NCBI RefSeq assembly: GCF_030652235.1
Contig: NZ_JAUSBA010000048.1
Coordinates: 1 to 64,000, forward strand
Length of the DNA: 64,000 bases
Reading direction: 5' to 3'
DNA from: Cypionkella sp.
GTDB lineage: Bacteria > Pseudomonadota > Alphaproteobacteria > Rhodobacterales > Rhodobacteraceae
A program made the translations under genes and the position numbers. Shown in pieces: positions 7,801-15,357 of this stretch. Each line of letters opens with the position of its first letter. Position 1 is the stretch's first letter. The notes beneath the pieces were generated by a model. It saw nothing but the letters and a program-made list of their open reading frames with translations. It searched no databases and was not told where the DNA came from.

Positions 7801-10764
7801 GTGATCGCCGATATGCCTTTGGAAGCGCTGGATATTCAATGGCGCGAGGCGCAGACCAAGATGTGGCCGATGGCCGGCATGGCGAAGACCAAGCTGCAAA
7901 AGCTGCTGCAATCCTATGCGCACGGCGGCACCGCTGATCCTGTTACGGATATTGCAGCGCTTAAACGGTTGCTGCGGGCGCAGGCGCTGATCGTCAAGTC
8001 CACGCTGTCTGCATTGCCCGGTTTTGCAGGCGAACGCACGGATATAGGTGCCATGTCTGCTGCGCTGGAAGAGGCCGACGGTTTTGCCCGGCTTGAATCA
8101 ACACTGACAGACGCAGGCCTGCCGTGCGCCCGGTTGATGGAACAGCGCGCAAATCTAATGCAGCGTGATGGTGGCACATTTGAGCCGCTGTTGCGCCGTC
8201 TGGTTGCCGCAGAGACCGCGCTCGCCGCCGATGTTTCGGGGTTCACGGCAGCAGGGGGGGATGCAAACGTCAGCGCTGATCAGTTGATGCCGCACCTTTT
8301 GGCCATCGAAGCGTTGCAGGCGCGGCTGCCCGATTGGATGAAATGGTTGGCGACGCGCGGGCAGGCAGCGGCACTTGGGTTGCAGCCGATCATCGACGCG
8401 CTTCAAGCAGGCGCGGATATCGGCGCGGCAGAGGCTGCGTTTGAAAGCGCCTATATGGCGTGGTGGCTGCGCCTTGCTATGGATGCCGCGCCGATGTTGC
8501 GCAGTTTTGCGTATTGGGAACATGATGCGCTAATCCTGCGGTTCCGCGCGTTGGACGATGCGATGACCGGGATGGCTTCGGCGGAAGTGATGCGGCGGCT
8601 TGGCAATGATCTGCCGACGCGCGATTCCGTGCCGCGGAATTCCGAACTCGGCATCCTTCGGCATCAACTTGGGCTGCAACGGCCGACAGCAGCCATCAGG
8701 GGTCTGATCAGCCAGATGCCGACAACCTTCGGCAAACTCGCCCCTTGTGTGCTGATGTCGCCTTTGTCGGTCGCGCAATATCTGCCTGCGGGCCAGGCGC
8801 AGTTTGATCTGGTGATCTTCGACGAGGCTTCACAGATTTCCACGTGGGATGCGATTGGCGCGATTGCGCGCGGCAAGCAGGCGATCATCGTCGGTGATCC
8901 GCGTCAGTTGCCGCCGACCAATTTCTTTGGCCGCAGCGATGATGGCGCCGACGGCGATGACCTTGCAGAATACGAAAAGGATATGCCCTCGATCTTGGAT
9001 GAAGTCTCGGCCTCCGGTGTGCCGACGCAACTGCTGAACTGGCACTACCGCAGCCGGGATGAGGCCTTGATCGCGTTTTCCAACCATTTTTACTATGGCG
9101 GCAGCCTTGTCACCTTCCCGTCGCCAGATGCCTCGGGCAATGCGGTCAAGCTGCACAAGATCGCTGGCACCTATATGCGCGGCACCGGGCGCACCAACCC
9201 TGATGAGGCCCGTGCCATCGTGCAGATGATCCGCAAGCGGCTGCTCGATTGGCTGAAACTGCCGGAAAAAGATCGCCCGACGCTGGGAGTGATCACCTTT
9301 AACGCCCAGCAGCAAAGTCTGATCCTTGATCTTCTGGATGCCGAACGCCAAGCCAATCCGGCGCTGGAATGGTTCTTTTCGGATGATCGTGAGGAGCCGC
9401 TGATCGTGAAGAACCTTGAGAATATCCAAGGTGATGAGCGCGATGTGATGCTGTTCTCGATCACCTTCGGGCCGGATGGTGCGGGTAAGCTCGCGATGAA
9501 TTTCGGCGCGCTGAATGGGGACGGTGGTGAGAAACGCTTGAATGTTGCGGTGACGCGGGCGCGGGCAGAGTTGCATGTGTTTGCCTCGATTACCGCAGAT
9601 CAGATTGACCTGACGAGGACAGGCGCGCGTGGGGTCAAAGATCTTAAAGCCTTCCTCGATTTCGCAGCACGCGGCGCGATTGCGCTATCGGCACAAGACA
9701 AAGGCTCTGTGGGCCCGGTTGAATCACCGTTTGAAGAGGCGGTGTTGGCTGCCCTTACCGCGAAGGGATGGGAGTTGCACAGCCAGATCGGCGTTTCCGG
9801 TTTCCGCATTGATCTTGGCGTGCGGCATCCCGACCATGCTGGAACCTGGCTTGTGGGAGTGGAATGCGACGGCGCGCGCTATCACAGCTCTGCAACCGCG
9901 CGCGACCGTGATCGGATCAGGCAAGCCGTTCTGGAAGGTCTTGGTTGGTCGATCTTGCGCATTTGGTCCACCGACTGGTTCCGCAACCCTGTGGCGACGG
10001 CTGATCGGGTGGATGTGCTGCTGCGTGAGGTGTTGGAGAGGGATCGCCAGCGCAGACTGGCAGTGGTCGAAGTCGAAGTGACCGAAGCTGACAGCTTAGG
10101 CGACGCTGCGCAGATCATGCCTTATCTGCGGCTCGACGACATCGCCACTGAAACGCCGACCGCACCTAAGGAGTCCAAACTAATTTTGCCGTCTATGCCG
10201 GTGCCAGCCTGCATGCCTGAGTCGGCCGCTGCAGTTCAGTTTGCGTCGGTTGATCTACCTGTTGCTCAGCCTGAGATGGAGCCGCTGAGCCAGCATACGC
10301 TACAGCCAGACAACTTTTTCGACGAGGTCTATTCCGCGACGCTGGCGGCGCTGGTGCTCAAACTGGTCCAGACGCAAGGTGCCATGACAGAGGCGGCCTT
10401 GGCACGCAGCGTCGCCCAGTTGCATGGTTGGCAGCGCACGGGTGGCCGCATTCAGGCAAGGGTAGCGACGTTCCATAGGTTGCTCGACCAGCAGGATGAA
10501 AATGGCACGGTATTCTTCTGGCCAAAGGGCGGTGTAGTGCCGCGCGTTCCCTTCGCCGGGCTTGGAGGGCGAAGCCTTAGAGAAGTGTCCCGGACCGAAA
10601 TCGCTTGGATGGAAGACCAGCACACGGCGCGTATTTCGGCGTCAGTTGATCCAGTTTTGGAACTATCACGGCTGCTGGGAATCGCGCGGCTGAGCCAAGA
10701 CGCGCGCAGCTATCTTGATGACTGTAGATATTGGAGGACCGAAGGTGGCGCCACCCTGCCATGA
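4864..10764 (+). CDS. DUF4011 / SF1 helicase / Vsr-like nuclease / DUF3320 giant protein (HheA-like candidate defence protein)
   Basis: A 1966-aa multidomain protein. In order: beta-rich N-terminus (20-135); transglutaminase-like segment with C236 in GLATCLDST and H262 in GHAWVGVW; DUF4011 region (390-620, RWQRKLLDLSLANRLLNF); SF1 helicase Walker A GPPGTGKSQT (702-711), Walker B DEAS (1320-1323), GDPRQLPP (about 1345), WHYRS (about 1390) and VAVTRARAELH (about 1560); a Vsr/MTES_1575-type nuclease (1620-1710) with E1624, D1650, E1667 and D1669 as candidate metal ligands; and a DUF3320 winged-helix-like tail (1820-1900). From recall of the defence literature, DUF4011-helicase-Vsr proteins were described as the antiphage gene hhe. 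The ATG follows GGAG by seven bases. Spacing suggests an operon with the SbcCD-like pair. All core motifs look intact. Confidence 0.85.
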   Translation: MSTDVTDATKAEQQLAEPKPLVVLKAVLAGKVNFASAQNGVSVLRSLRLVNEGTAAAVNVTLSLTATPAILRDKSWRIDRIAPGTGIDLVDLETPLDTAILGGLDEAEIGQISFQISIDGQVTDQMQHRIELLARDEWGGLAEMDNILAAFVSPNQSAVARLLKEASRLLEAAGHSGSLEGYQLGDPMRVWMIAGAIWSAATGLGLTYAVPPASFERMGQKVRDPERIVAEGLATCLDSTLLLAAAFEAAGLNTAILFSHGHAWVGVWLVARDFGRLVEPDVVAVRKAAAARDFVPLETTLLTKRPSTGFEAAVDAGRDRLSEARETEFIQVVDIKRARAARIRPLASHRVAQEASNNDEAVAAAALPRPLDLGRLPGELIEIAPTTALGRIERWQRKLLDLSLANRLLNFKDTKLAIPMICPDVSGLEDQLADGAMFRLLALKDEHAVSGRDLAAEEARQIEAGLARDAMARGQVAVPLTSRDMTNRLTELYRKARSDAAEGGTNTLFLAVGFLRWKRTDSDPRHYRAPLLLLPVKLERRSAQSEFRLSQLEDEVRINATLLEFLKRDFELRMPELEGELPRDASGLDIPRILQILRHKVRDVAGFEVLEDCALSTFSFAKYLMWKDLVDRTDNLRESRLVRHLVDSPTESFADSTGAMPQPADIDRKHAPADLLAPLPADSSQLAAVMAAAQQRDYVLIGPPGTGKSQTITNIIADQLGRGRTVLFVAEKAAALDVVHRRLERHGLGTAVLELHSNKADRKAVLTQLGRSWDRASAHGTADWVRVTDDLRVTRDQLNGYVAALHSPGTQGFSVYQANGRVAKRPAVLSLAFPNKDCHNQDTWLRLRALAAELGQRHRIIADLGTGGPLALVAPGEWSFGWQDAFLAAARRLRVTLHEAQEARLGLAQQLGYPAAVVGLADVVAALGKVPAARLGHPAVSEIALNAAPALRAELAPFAEALRACRDQRQALAASYTDDVIADMPLEALDIQWREAQTKMWPMAGMAKTKLQKLLQSYAHGGTADPVTDIAALKRLLRAQALIVKSTLSALPGFAGERTDIGAMSAALEEADGFARLESTLTDAGLPCARLMEQRANLMQRDGGTFEPLLRRLVAAETALAADVSGFTAAGGDANVSADQLMPHLLAIEALQARLPDWMKWLATRGQAAALGLQPIIDALQAGADIGAAEAAFESAYMAWWLRLAMDAAPMLRSFAYWEHDALILRFRALDDAMTGMASAEVMRRLGNDLPTRDSVPRNSELGILRHQLGLQRPTAAIRGLISQMPTTFGKLAPCVLMSPLSVAQYLPAGQAQFDLVIFDEASQISTWDAIGAIARGKQAIIVGDPRQLPPTNFFGRSDDGADGDDLAEYEKDMPSILDEVSASGVPTQLLNWHYRSRDEALIAFSNHFYYGGSLVTFPSPDASGNAVKLHKIAGTYMRGTGRTNPDEARAIVQMIRKRLLDWLKLPEKDRPTLGVITFNAQQQSLILDLLDAERQANPALEWFFSDDREEPLIVKNLENIQGDERDVMLFSITFGPDGAGKLAMNFGALNGDGGEKRLNVAVTRARAELHVFASITADQIDLTRTGARGVKDLKAFLDFAARGAIALSAQDKGSVGPVESPFEEAVLAALTAKGWELHSQIGVSGFRIDLGVRHPDHAGTWLVGVECDGARYHSSATARDRDRIRQAVLEGLGWSILRIWSTDWFRNPVATADRVDVLLREVLERDRQRRLAVVEVEVTEADSLGDAAQIMPYLRLDDIATETPTAPKESKLILPSMPVPACMPESAAAVQFASVDLPVAQPEMEPLSQHTLQPDNFFDEVYSATLAALVLKLVQTQGAMTEAALARSVAQLHGWQRTGGRIQARVATFHRLLDQQDENGTVFFWPKGGVVPRVPFAGLGGRSLREVSRTEIAWMEDQHTARISASVDPVLELSRLLGIARLSQDARSYLDDCRYWRTEGGATLP

Positions 10765-11092
10765 AGGCGGCGTTGCTGTTGTGGTATCTACCACCGGCCT
10801 CCTCAGCGTCTTATCTTTGCGCGCTTGGGGGAGGTCCGTGTGTCAACCAAAAGCCTTGGATCGTGGTCATTGGTCGTTCGAAAACAATGGTCAGCGGATG
10901 GTCGATGTGAACTCACTGAAGGCGCGATAGAGGAAATCCAGTGCGAAAGTATCATTAACCCGAATAGCGACTCCAAAAAGGTGCTTCTTCATTCACGGGC
11001 GTAGCACTGCTCCGGGCCTATGGGTAGAAAAAGTGTTCCGGGGGCAATGAGGCTGTATTTTCAAGTCATTGATATATCGGGATTCTTTTAAT
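10765..11092. other. Gene-free spacer of 328 bases between the cassette and tRNA-Pro
   Basis: No convincing gene is seen on either strand; the short open frame at 10715-10930 mostly overlaps the end of the helicase gene and has no recognisable content. The stop region holds a perfect 12-bp palindrome GGTGGCGCCACC (10744-10755) and a short inverted repeat GTGGTA-TC-TACCAC (10781-10794) without a T-run. No copy of the tRNA 3' end was found here. Confidence 0.5.
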
Positions 11093-11169
11093 TGGTCGGA
11101 GCGAGAGGATTCGAACCTCCGACCCCCTGCTCCCGAAGCAGGTGCGCTACCAGACTGCGCTACGCTCCG
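11093..11169 (-). tRNA. tRNA-Pro, anticodon CGG
   Basis: Read on the minus strand, the 77-base gene folds as a cloverleaf. The 7-bp acceptor stem is CGGAGCG/CGCTCCG, followed by discriminator A and an encoded CCA. The anticodon stem CCTGC/GCAGG encloses loop TTCGGGA, giving anticodon CGG for codon CCG. The T loop is GGTTCGAATCC-like. The 3' end points toward the defence-like cassette, which matters because integrases commonly use tRNA 3' ends. Confidence 0.97.
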
Positions 11170-11181
11170 ACCATGGCGCGG

Positions 11182-11209
11182 GGTTAAACCGTTGTGTGCC
11201 GGTTTGCAA
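11182..11209 (-). promoter_or_regulatory. Possible tRNA-Pro promoter
   Basis: On the minus strand TTGCAA (11204-11209) and TTAACC (11182-11187) are separated by 16 bases, and the -10 lies about 13 bases before the mature tRNA 5' end. The -10 match is modest. Confidence 0.35.
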
Positions 11210-11240
11210 GAGGGCGGCGCTGACTTAAGCCCGGTTCTGT

Positions 11241-12248
11241 CTAAGCGTCGCCGTCGGTGCCGGACAGGCCCTCGGTCTTGTTGCGCAAACGGCGGCGGTC
11301 AAACAGGCGCAGCCAGAGGCCGATGCGGGGGGTCGCGCCGTAATCAAAGCGCGAACGGTGCTCCAGCACGGGGCGGTTGATCGAGACCAAGGGTTTGTCT
11401 TCGCGCAGCACGATATAGACCCCGGCTGCGATGATCACGGCGGTGCCAACGGCAGTCCAGAAATCGACTTTTTCGTTGAAGATGAAAAAGCCGTAAAGGA
11501 TTGCCCAGATGATCTGGCTGTATTGCATCGGCGCTACGATGATCGCAGGCGCGCGGCGGTAGGCGGCGATGGTCAGCATGCCCGCAAACAGGCTGAGCAG
11601 CGCCATTGCGCCTAGCATGCCCATATGTTCAATCGGAACAGGGACATAGACAAAGGGCAGCGCCAGCGCCATCACCAAGAAGTTCGCCACCATCGGATAG
11701 AGCATCAGCACCACCGAACGTTCATCATGGCCGATCTTGCGCACGATCACCGAGGTCATCGCCCCCAACAAAGCGGCGGCGAGGGCGGAAAGATGGCCAA
11801 GGCTCAGCGGTTCTTGCCCCGGTCGCAGCACGATCATCACGCCTGCGAGGCCGATGATGATGGCGAGACCCCGGTGCAGGCCAATCTTTTCGCCCAAGAT
11901 CGGGATCGCCAAAATCGTGATCAGAATCGGCATCGCAAAGAAGATCGCGTAGCATTGCGCAAGCGGCAGCACCGAAAATGCGTAGAACCCGGTGATGCCA
12001 TTCACCACGGCGGAAGCGGTGCGCAGGGCGGTCCAGTAGGGGTGTTTCGGGATCAGGTTGCCGTCGGTGCGGTCGCTCATCAGCAGGATGGTGATCAGCG
12101 GGAAGGTCAGCAGGCCTGAGAAAAAGATCAGCTGAAACGGGCTATAGCTGGCCCCGAGATGTTTCACCAGCACATCATGGGTGGCGTAAATCCCGAACGC
12201 GGCCAGCGCCAAAAGTGCCCCACGCAGGTTCGATTGAGCAACGGGCAT
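11241..12248 (-). CDS. DMT-superfamily (EamA) transporter
   Basis: Inner-membrane permease of the drug/metabolite transporter superfamily with two EamA repeats and about ten hydrophobic segments. Recognisable parts are the N-terminal ALLALAAFGIYATHDVLVK, the mid-protein ILGEKIGLHRGLAIIIGLAG, and in the second repeat APMQYSQIIWAILYGFFIF then FWTAVGTAVIIAAGVYIVLR. The frame extends upstream to a TTG at 12311, but the extension does not look like transporter sequence, so ATG 12248 (MPVAQSNLRG, 335 aa) is chosen. The substrate cannot be inferred. It lies downstream of leuB on the same strand, separated by a strong hairpin, so probably a separate transcript. Confidence 0.85.
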   Translation of the reverse strand: MPVAQSNLRGALLALAAFGIYATHDVLVKHLGASYSPFQLIFFSGLLTFPLITILLMSDRTDGNLIPKHPYWTALRTASAVVNGITGFYAFSVLPLAQCYAIFFAMPILITILAIPILGEKIGLHRGLAIIIGLAGVMIVLRPGQEPLSLGHLSALAAALLGAMTSVIVRKIGHDERSVVLMLYPMVANFLVMALALPFVYVPVPIEHMGMLGAMALLSLFAGMLTIAAYRRAPAIIVAPMQYSQIIWAILYGFFIFNEKVDFWTAVGTAVIIAAGVYIVLREDKPLVSINRPVLEHRSRFDYGATPRIGLWLRLFDRRRLRNKTEGLSGTDGDA

Positions 12249-12360
12249 GGCGGGTATCCGGGGAAGTGTGCAGTGATGCCTAGCTGTCGGGCCTTGGGGG
12301 GTGAACTTCAAGGGGCAAGCTGCAGGGCGCGGGGTTTCTTGCTGATTCTTCGTCAGAAGT

Positions 12361-12393
12361 CGTTGCCCTTGAGGGACAGGCTCAAGGGCAACG
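12361..12393 (-). terminator. Strong hairpin just downstream of leuB (terminator without T-run)
   Basis: A perfect 13-bp inverted repeat, CGTTGCCCTTGAG (12361-12373) and CTCAAGGGCAACG (12381-12393), has a 7-base loop and begins eight bases after the leuB stop. There is no following T-tract, so it may act as an mRNA 3' stabiliser or a factor-dependent terminator. Confidence 0.5.
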
Positions 12394-12401
12394 GCAGGGT
12401 G

Positions 12402-13508
12402 TTACAGGCTGGCTTCCATCGCGGCGATGATCGCATCACCCATTTGCGTGGTGCTGACGGGCGAGCCGCCATCCGGGCCCATCAGATCGGCGGTGCGCAC
12501 GCCGTCGGCCAGCACTTTCTCGACGGCTTTTTCCACCCGCGTTGCCTCATCGCCCAAGCTGAACGAATAGCGCAAAGCCATCGCGAAGCTCAGGATGCTG
12601 GCGATCGGGTTGGCTTTACCCTGCCCGGTGATGTCGGGGGCCGAGCCGTGGACGGGTTCATACAAAGCCTTCGGGCGGCCATTGGTCTGCGGCAGACCTA
12701 GGCTTGCCGAGGGCAACATGCCCAACGACCCGGTCAGCATCGCGGCCATGTCGGACAGCACATCGCCGAACAGGTTGTCGGTGACGATGACGTCGAATTG
12801 TTTGGGCCAACGGCACAGCTGCATCGCGCCGTTGTCGGCATACATATGGGTCAGTGCCACGTCGGGGTATTCTTTGTCGTGGATTTCCTGCACCACTTCG
12901 CGCCACAGAATGCCAGATTCCATGACATTGGCCTTCTCCATCGAGCAGAGCTTGTTGCTGCGCTTGCGGGCCAATTCAAACGCCGAACGCGCGACGCGGG
13001 CGATTTCGGATTCGGTATAGCGCTGGGTGTTGATGCCGACGCGCTCATTGCCCTCCATGAAAATACCGCGCGGTTCGCCGAAATAGACGCCGGAGGTCAA
13101 TTCACGAACGATAAGGATATCAAGGCCTGCGACGACTTCACGTTTCAGCGACGAGAAATCGGCGAGGGCATCAAAGCACTGGGCGGGGCGCAGGTTGGAA
13201 AACAGGTCCATCTCTTTGCGCAGGCGCAGCAGGCCCCGCTCGGGCTTCACGCTGAAATCGAGTTTGTCATATTTTGGGCCACCAACAGCGCCCAGCAAAA
13301 CCGCATCGGCTTCCTGCGCGCGGGCCATGGTTTCATCGGTCAAAGGCGTGCCGTGGGCGTCGTAGGAACAGCCGCCGACCAAGCCTTCGGAGACATCAAA
13401 GCTGACGATGCCTTTGGCGTCGAACCAGCTGATCAGTTTTTTCACCTCGGCCATGACTTCAGGACCGATGCCGTCGCCGGCGAGGATAAGCAGGGAGGGA
13501 TTTGCCAT
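12402..13508 (-). CDS. leuB: 3-isopropylmalate dehydrogenase
   Basis: Cytoplasmic NAD-dependent oxidative decarboxylation of 3-isopropylmalate to 4-methyl-2-oxopentanoate, third step of leucine synthesis. The sequence begins [19 protein letters not shown] and carries the decarboxylating dehydrogenase signature around [20 protein letters not shown], with [18 protein letters not shown] near the C-terminus. Length is 368 aa, normal for the family. The frame starts at GTG 13520, but GGAG placed six bases before the second of two ATGs supports ATG 13508. leuC and leuD lie about 3-6 kb upstream on the same strand with unrelated genes between them. Confidence 0.97.
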   Translation of the reverse strand: MANPSLLILAGDGIGPEVMAEVKKLISWFDAKGIVSFDVSEGLVGGCSYDAHGTPLTDETMARAQEADAVLLGAVGGPKYDKLDFSVKPERGLLRLRKEMDLFSNLRPAQCFDALADFSSLKREVVAGLDILIVRELTSGVYFGEPRGIFMEGNERVGINTQRYTESEIARVARSAFELARKRSNKLCSMEKANVMESGILWREVVQEIHDKEYPDVALTHMYADNGAMQLCRWPKQFDVIVTDNLFGDVLSDMAAMLTGSLGMLPSASLGLPQTNGRPKALYEPVHGSAPDITGQGKANPIASILSFAMALRYSFSLGDEATRVEKAVEKVLADGVRTADLMGPDGGSPVSTTQMGDAIIAAMEASL

Positions 13509-13541
13509 CATAGGCTCCACGTTGGAAGGGTTGGCGCTGGC

Positions 13542-14258
13542 CTAGCCAATGGGGGGGGCAGGGTCAAGGTTTAGCGCCCGGAAATGGGCGGCAAGCGCAT
13601 CAAACACCCGCCGAATGCGGGGGGTGTGGCGCAAAGCCTCGGGCGCAGTCAGCCAGATCGGCAAAGGTTGCAGCTGAAGGAAAGGCGCGGCGCGGGTGAC
13701 AGTTGGGTCAGCATCGCCGATCACGGTCTCCATCCCGCCCAAGCCTAGGCTCGCGCGCACCAGTGCCCAATAGACGATTTTGTCGTCGCAGCGGGACGCG
13801 AAATCTTCGCGCCGCGCCTGAAAACCTAGGGCTGCCATCATCCGCAGCATCAGGTCGGAACGGTCAAAGCCGACGAAATCATGGTTGAGGATGGTTTCCG
13901 GGGTGATCGGATCTGGCCTCAGGGCAAGGCAGCTGTGGGCGGCATAGATCGCCATCGGGATATCGCACAGATGTGCGGTGATCAGATCGGGTTGGGTCGG
14001 GCGATACATCCGCAGCGCGATATCGGCCTCGCGGAACAGCAGGTTATCCGAGGCATCGGTGGGGGAAAGTTCAATCTCGATACCGGGTTCTTCCCGGCGC
14101 AATTCGGCCAACATCGGTGGCAGCAGATAGTGAGAGACGATACGGCTGGCGGTGATGCGGACCGGGCCGCGCAGGCTGGTGTCGCGGCCGGCAACCGCCA
14201 GCGCGAGTTTTGCCGCCGCATCGCTTGGATGGGGCGACGATGCAGCTCGTGTTGCCAC
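13542..14258 (-). pseudogene. LysR-type regulator remnant lacking the DNA-binding domain
   Basis: The open frame (238 aa) matches only the effector-binding half of a LysR-type regulator: SDAAAKLALAVAGRD, LRGPVRITASRIVSHYLLPP, then PGIEIELSPTDASDNLLFRE. The N-terminal winged helix (about 60-80 residues) is absent. Only about 57 bases separate the frame from the end of the upstream phosphatase-like gene, too few to hold it. A linker-like piece reading GLKLWQH occurs in another frame just upstream (about 14262-14282), so a frameshift and a deletion are both likely. It could still yield a soluble sensor-like protein from GTG 14258, but a decayed regulator is more probable. Its neighbour leuB is 33 bases downstream. 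Confidence 0.7.
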
Positions 14259-14315
14259 AGTTTCAGACCACCGGACTGGCCGAGGTGGCCGCGGCGCAAC
14301 TGCGCTGGGCCGGCC

Positions 14316-15357
14316 CTAGGGCGCAAGATCGACCCACAACGGGTGATGGCGTGAGGCGGTGGTGAGAATGGCCGCAGTGGGGTCGCTGTCGGGCGGCCAT
14401 TCTACCCCCGACGCTGTGATGTGCAGGTCTTTTGAGGGCAGAACAATCTCAACCCGCAACCCGCCGATTACTGGATACAGGGCGGTATCCAGCGCCGGAT
14501 CGCCGGACTGGCCGGGGTCATGGCGGGTGGATTGCCCGCGCGGGCGCGGGTCTTGCAGGGCGAAGTGGTGCAGCAAGGCCGTGATCGCCTGCTTGCGTCC
14601 GGCACCATCGGCGGGGTCTAGGTTGCTTTGGCCCAAGATCACGAAGGGCGGTTCGGGCGGTTTGAAGTGCAGATCGCCTGCGAGCAGGTGCAGCCAGAAC
14701 GCGGACTCATCATGGTTGCGGCGACCATTACGGTCTTCCGGGCCATCGAAGATCGGCGGGCCGGCATAGTATGCCAGCAGGCGCAGGATTTTACCATCGG
14801 GCAGGGTGATCGGCACCTCATAGGCGCCAGTGGTGGAGAGCAGCTGACCGGGTGGCGTGTCGGGTGGCATCAGGGCTCCGGGCAGATCAGCCCAGAGAAA
14901 GCCACTGAAATCACGGATGTTTTCGGTATCAATCGGCAAGCGCGACAGGATCGCCATACCGCCTTCGCCCGCCCAACGGCCATAGGCCATCGCGTCTCGC
15001 GGCTCGCCCAAAATGCCGTTGCCATCCAAATCAAGGCCCGTTGCCACGCCGGTATTCGGGCGCAAGGGCAGGCGGTAGGGGTAAGATGCGCCTGCTTCGG
15101 TCAGACGTTTTTCCAGTGCGGCCAGCGTGTCGCCATGCAGATCATAGTCGATGCCGGTCAGCAGCAGCACATTGGCATCAAGTTTTGCGATCACCTGAAT
15201 GGCGGCCAGTTGTGCAGGATTGTCGCCGCGTGTCAAAGATTGCAGCGCCAGACCGGGGCCTTTGGCCCAGAAGTCGATGTTATAGATCGCAACGCGCAGA
15301 TCTGGCCGCAACTCGGCACAAGCGGGCCAAGCCCACAGCCAGATCAGGCAGGCGCAT
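14316..15357 (-). CDS. Endonuclease/exonuclease/phosphatase-family protein, probably frameshifted at its 5' end
   Basis: An exported hydrolase-like protein of the EEP fold. It shows LRVAIYNIDFWAKGPGL, ANVLLLTGIDYDLHGDTLAAL, NGILGEPRDAMAYGRWAGEG, MAILSRLPID, PFVILGQSNLDPADGAG and a final HHPLWVDLAP; these follow the EEP pattern, though several usual acidic catalytic residues are altered. A signal-peptide-like CLIWLWAWPACA precedes the domain but has no start codon in frame. ATG 15357 stands just upstream in another frame, and a tandem CCTGCCTG (15345-15352) lies between. Removing one base, or one CCTG copy, joins MRL directly to the signal peptide. Without that, the first in-frame ATG is 15470, inside the upstream gene. 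Hence a frameshifted gene or sequence error is likely. Confidence 0.65.

Noticed and set aside
10715-10930. 71-codon frame on the plus strand after the giant helicase
   Set aside because: Overlaps the helicase end, has no ribosome site, and no recognisable content.
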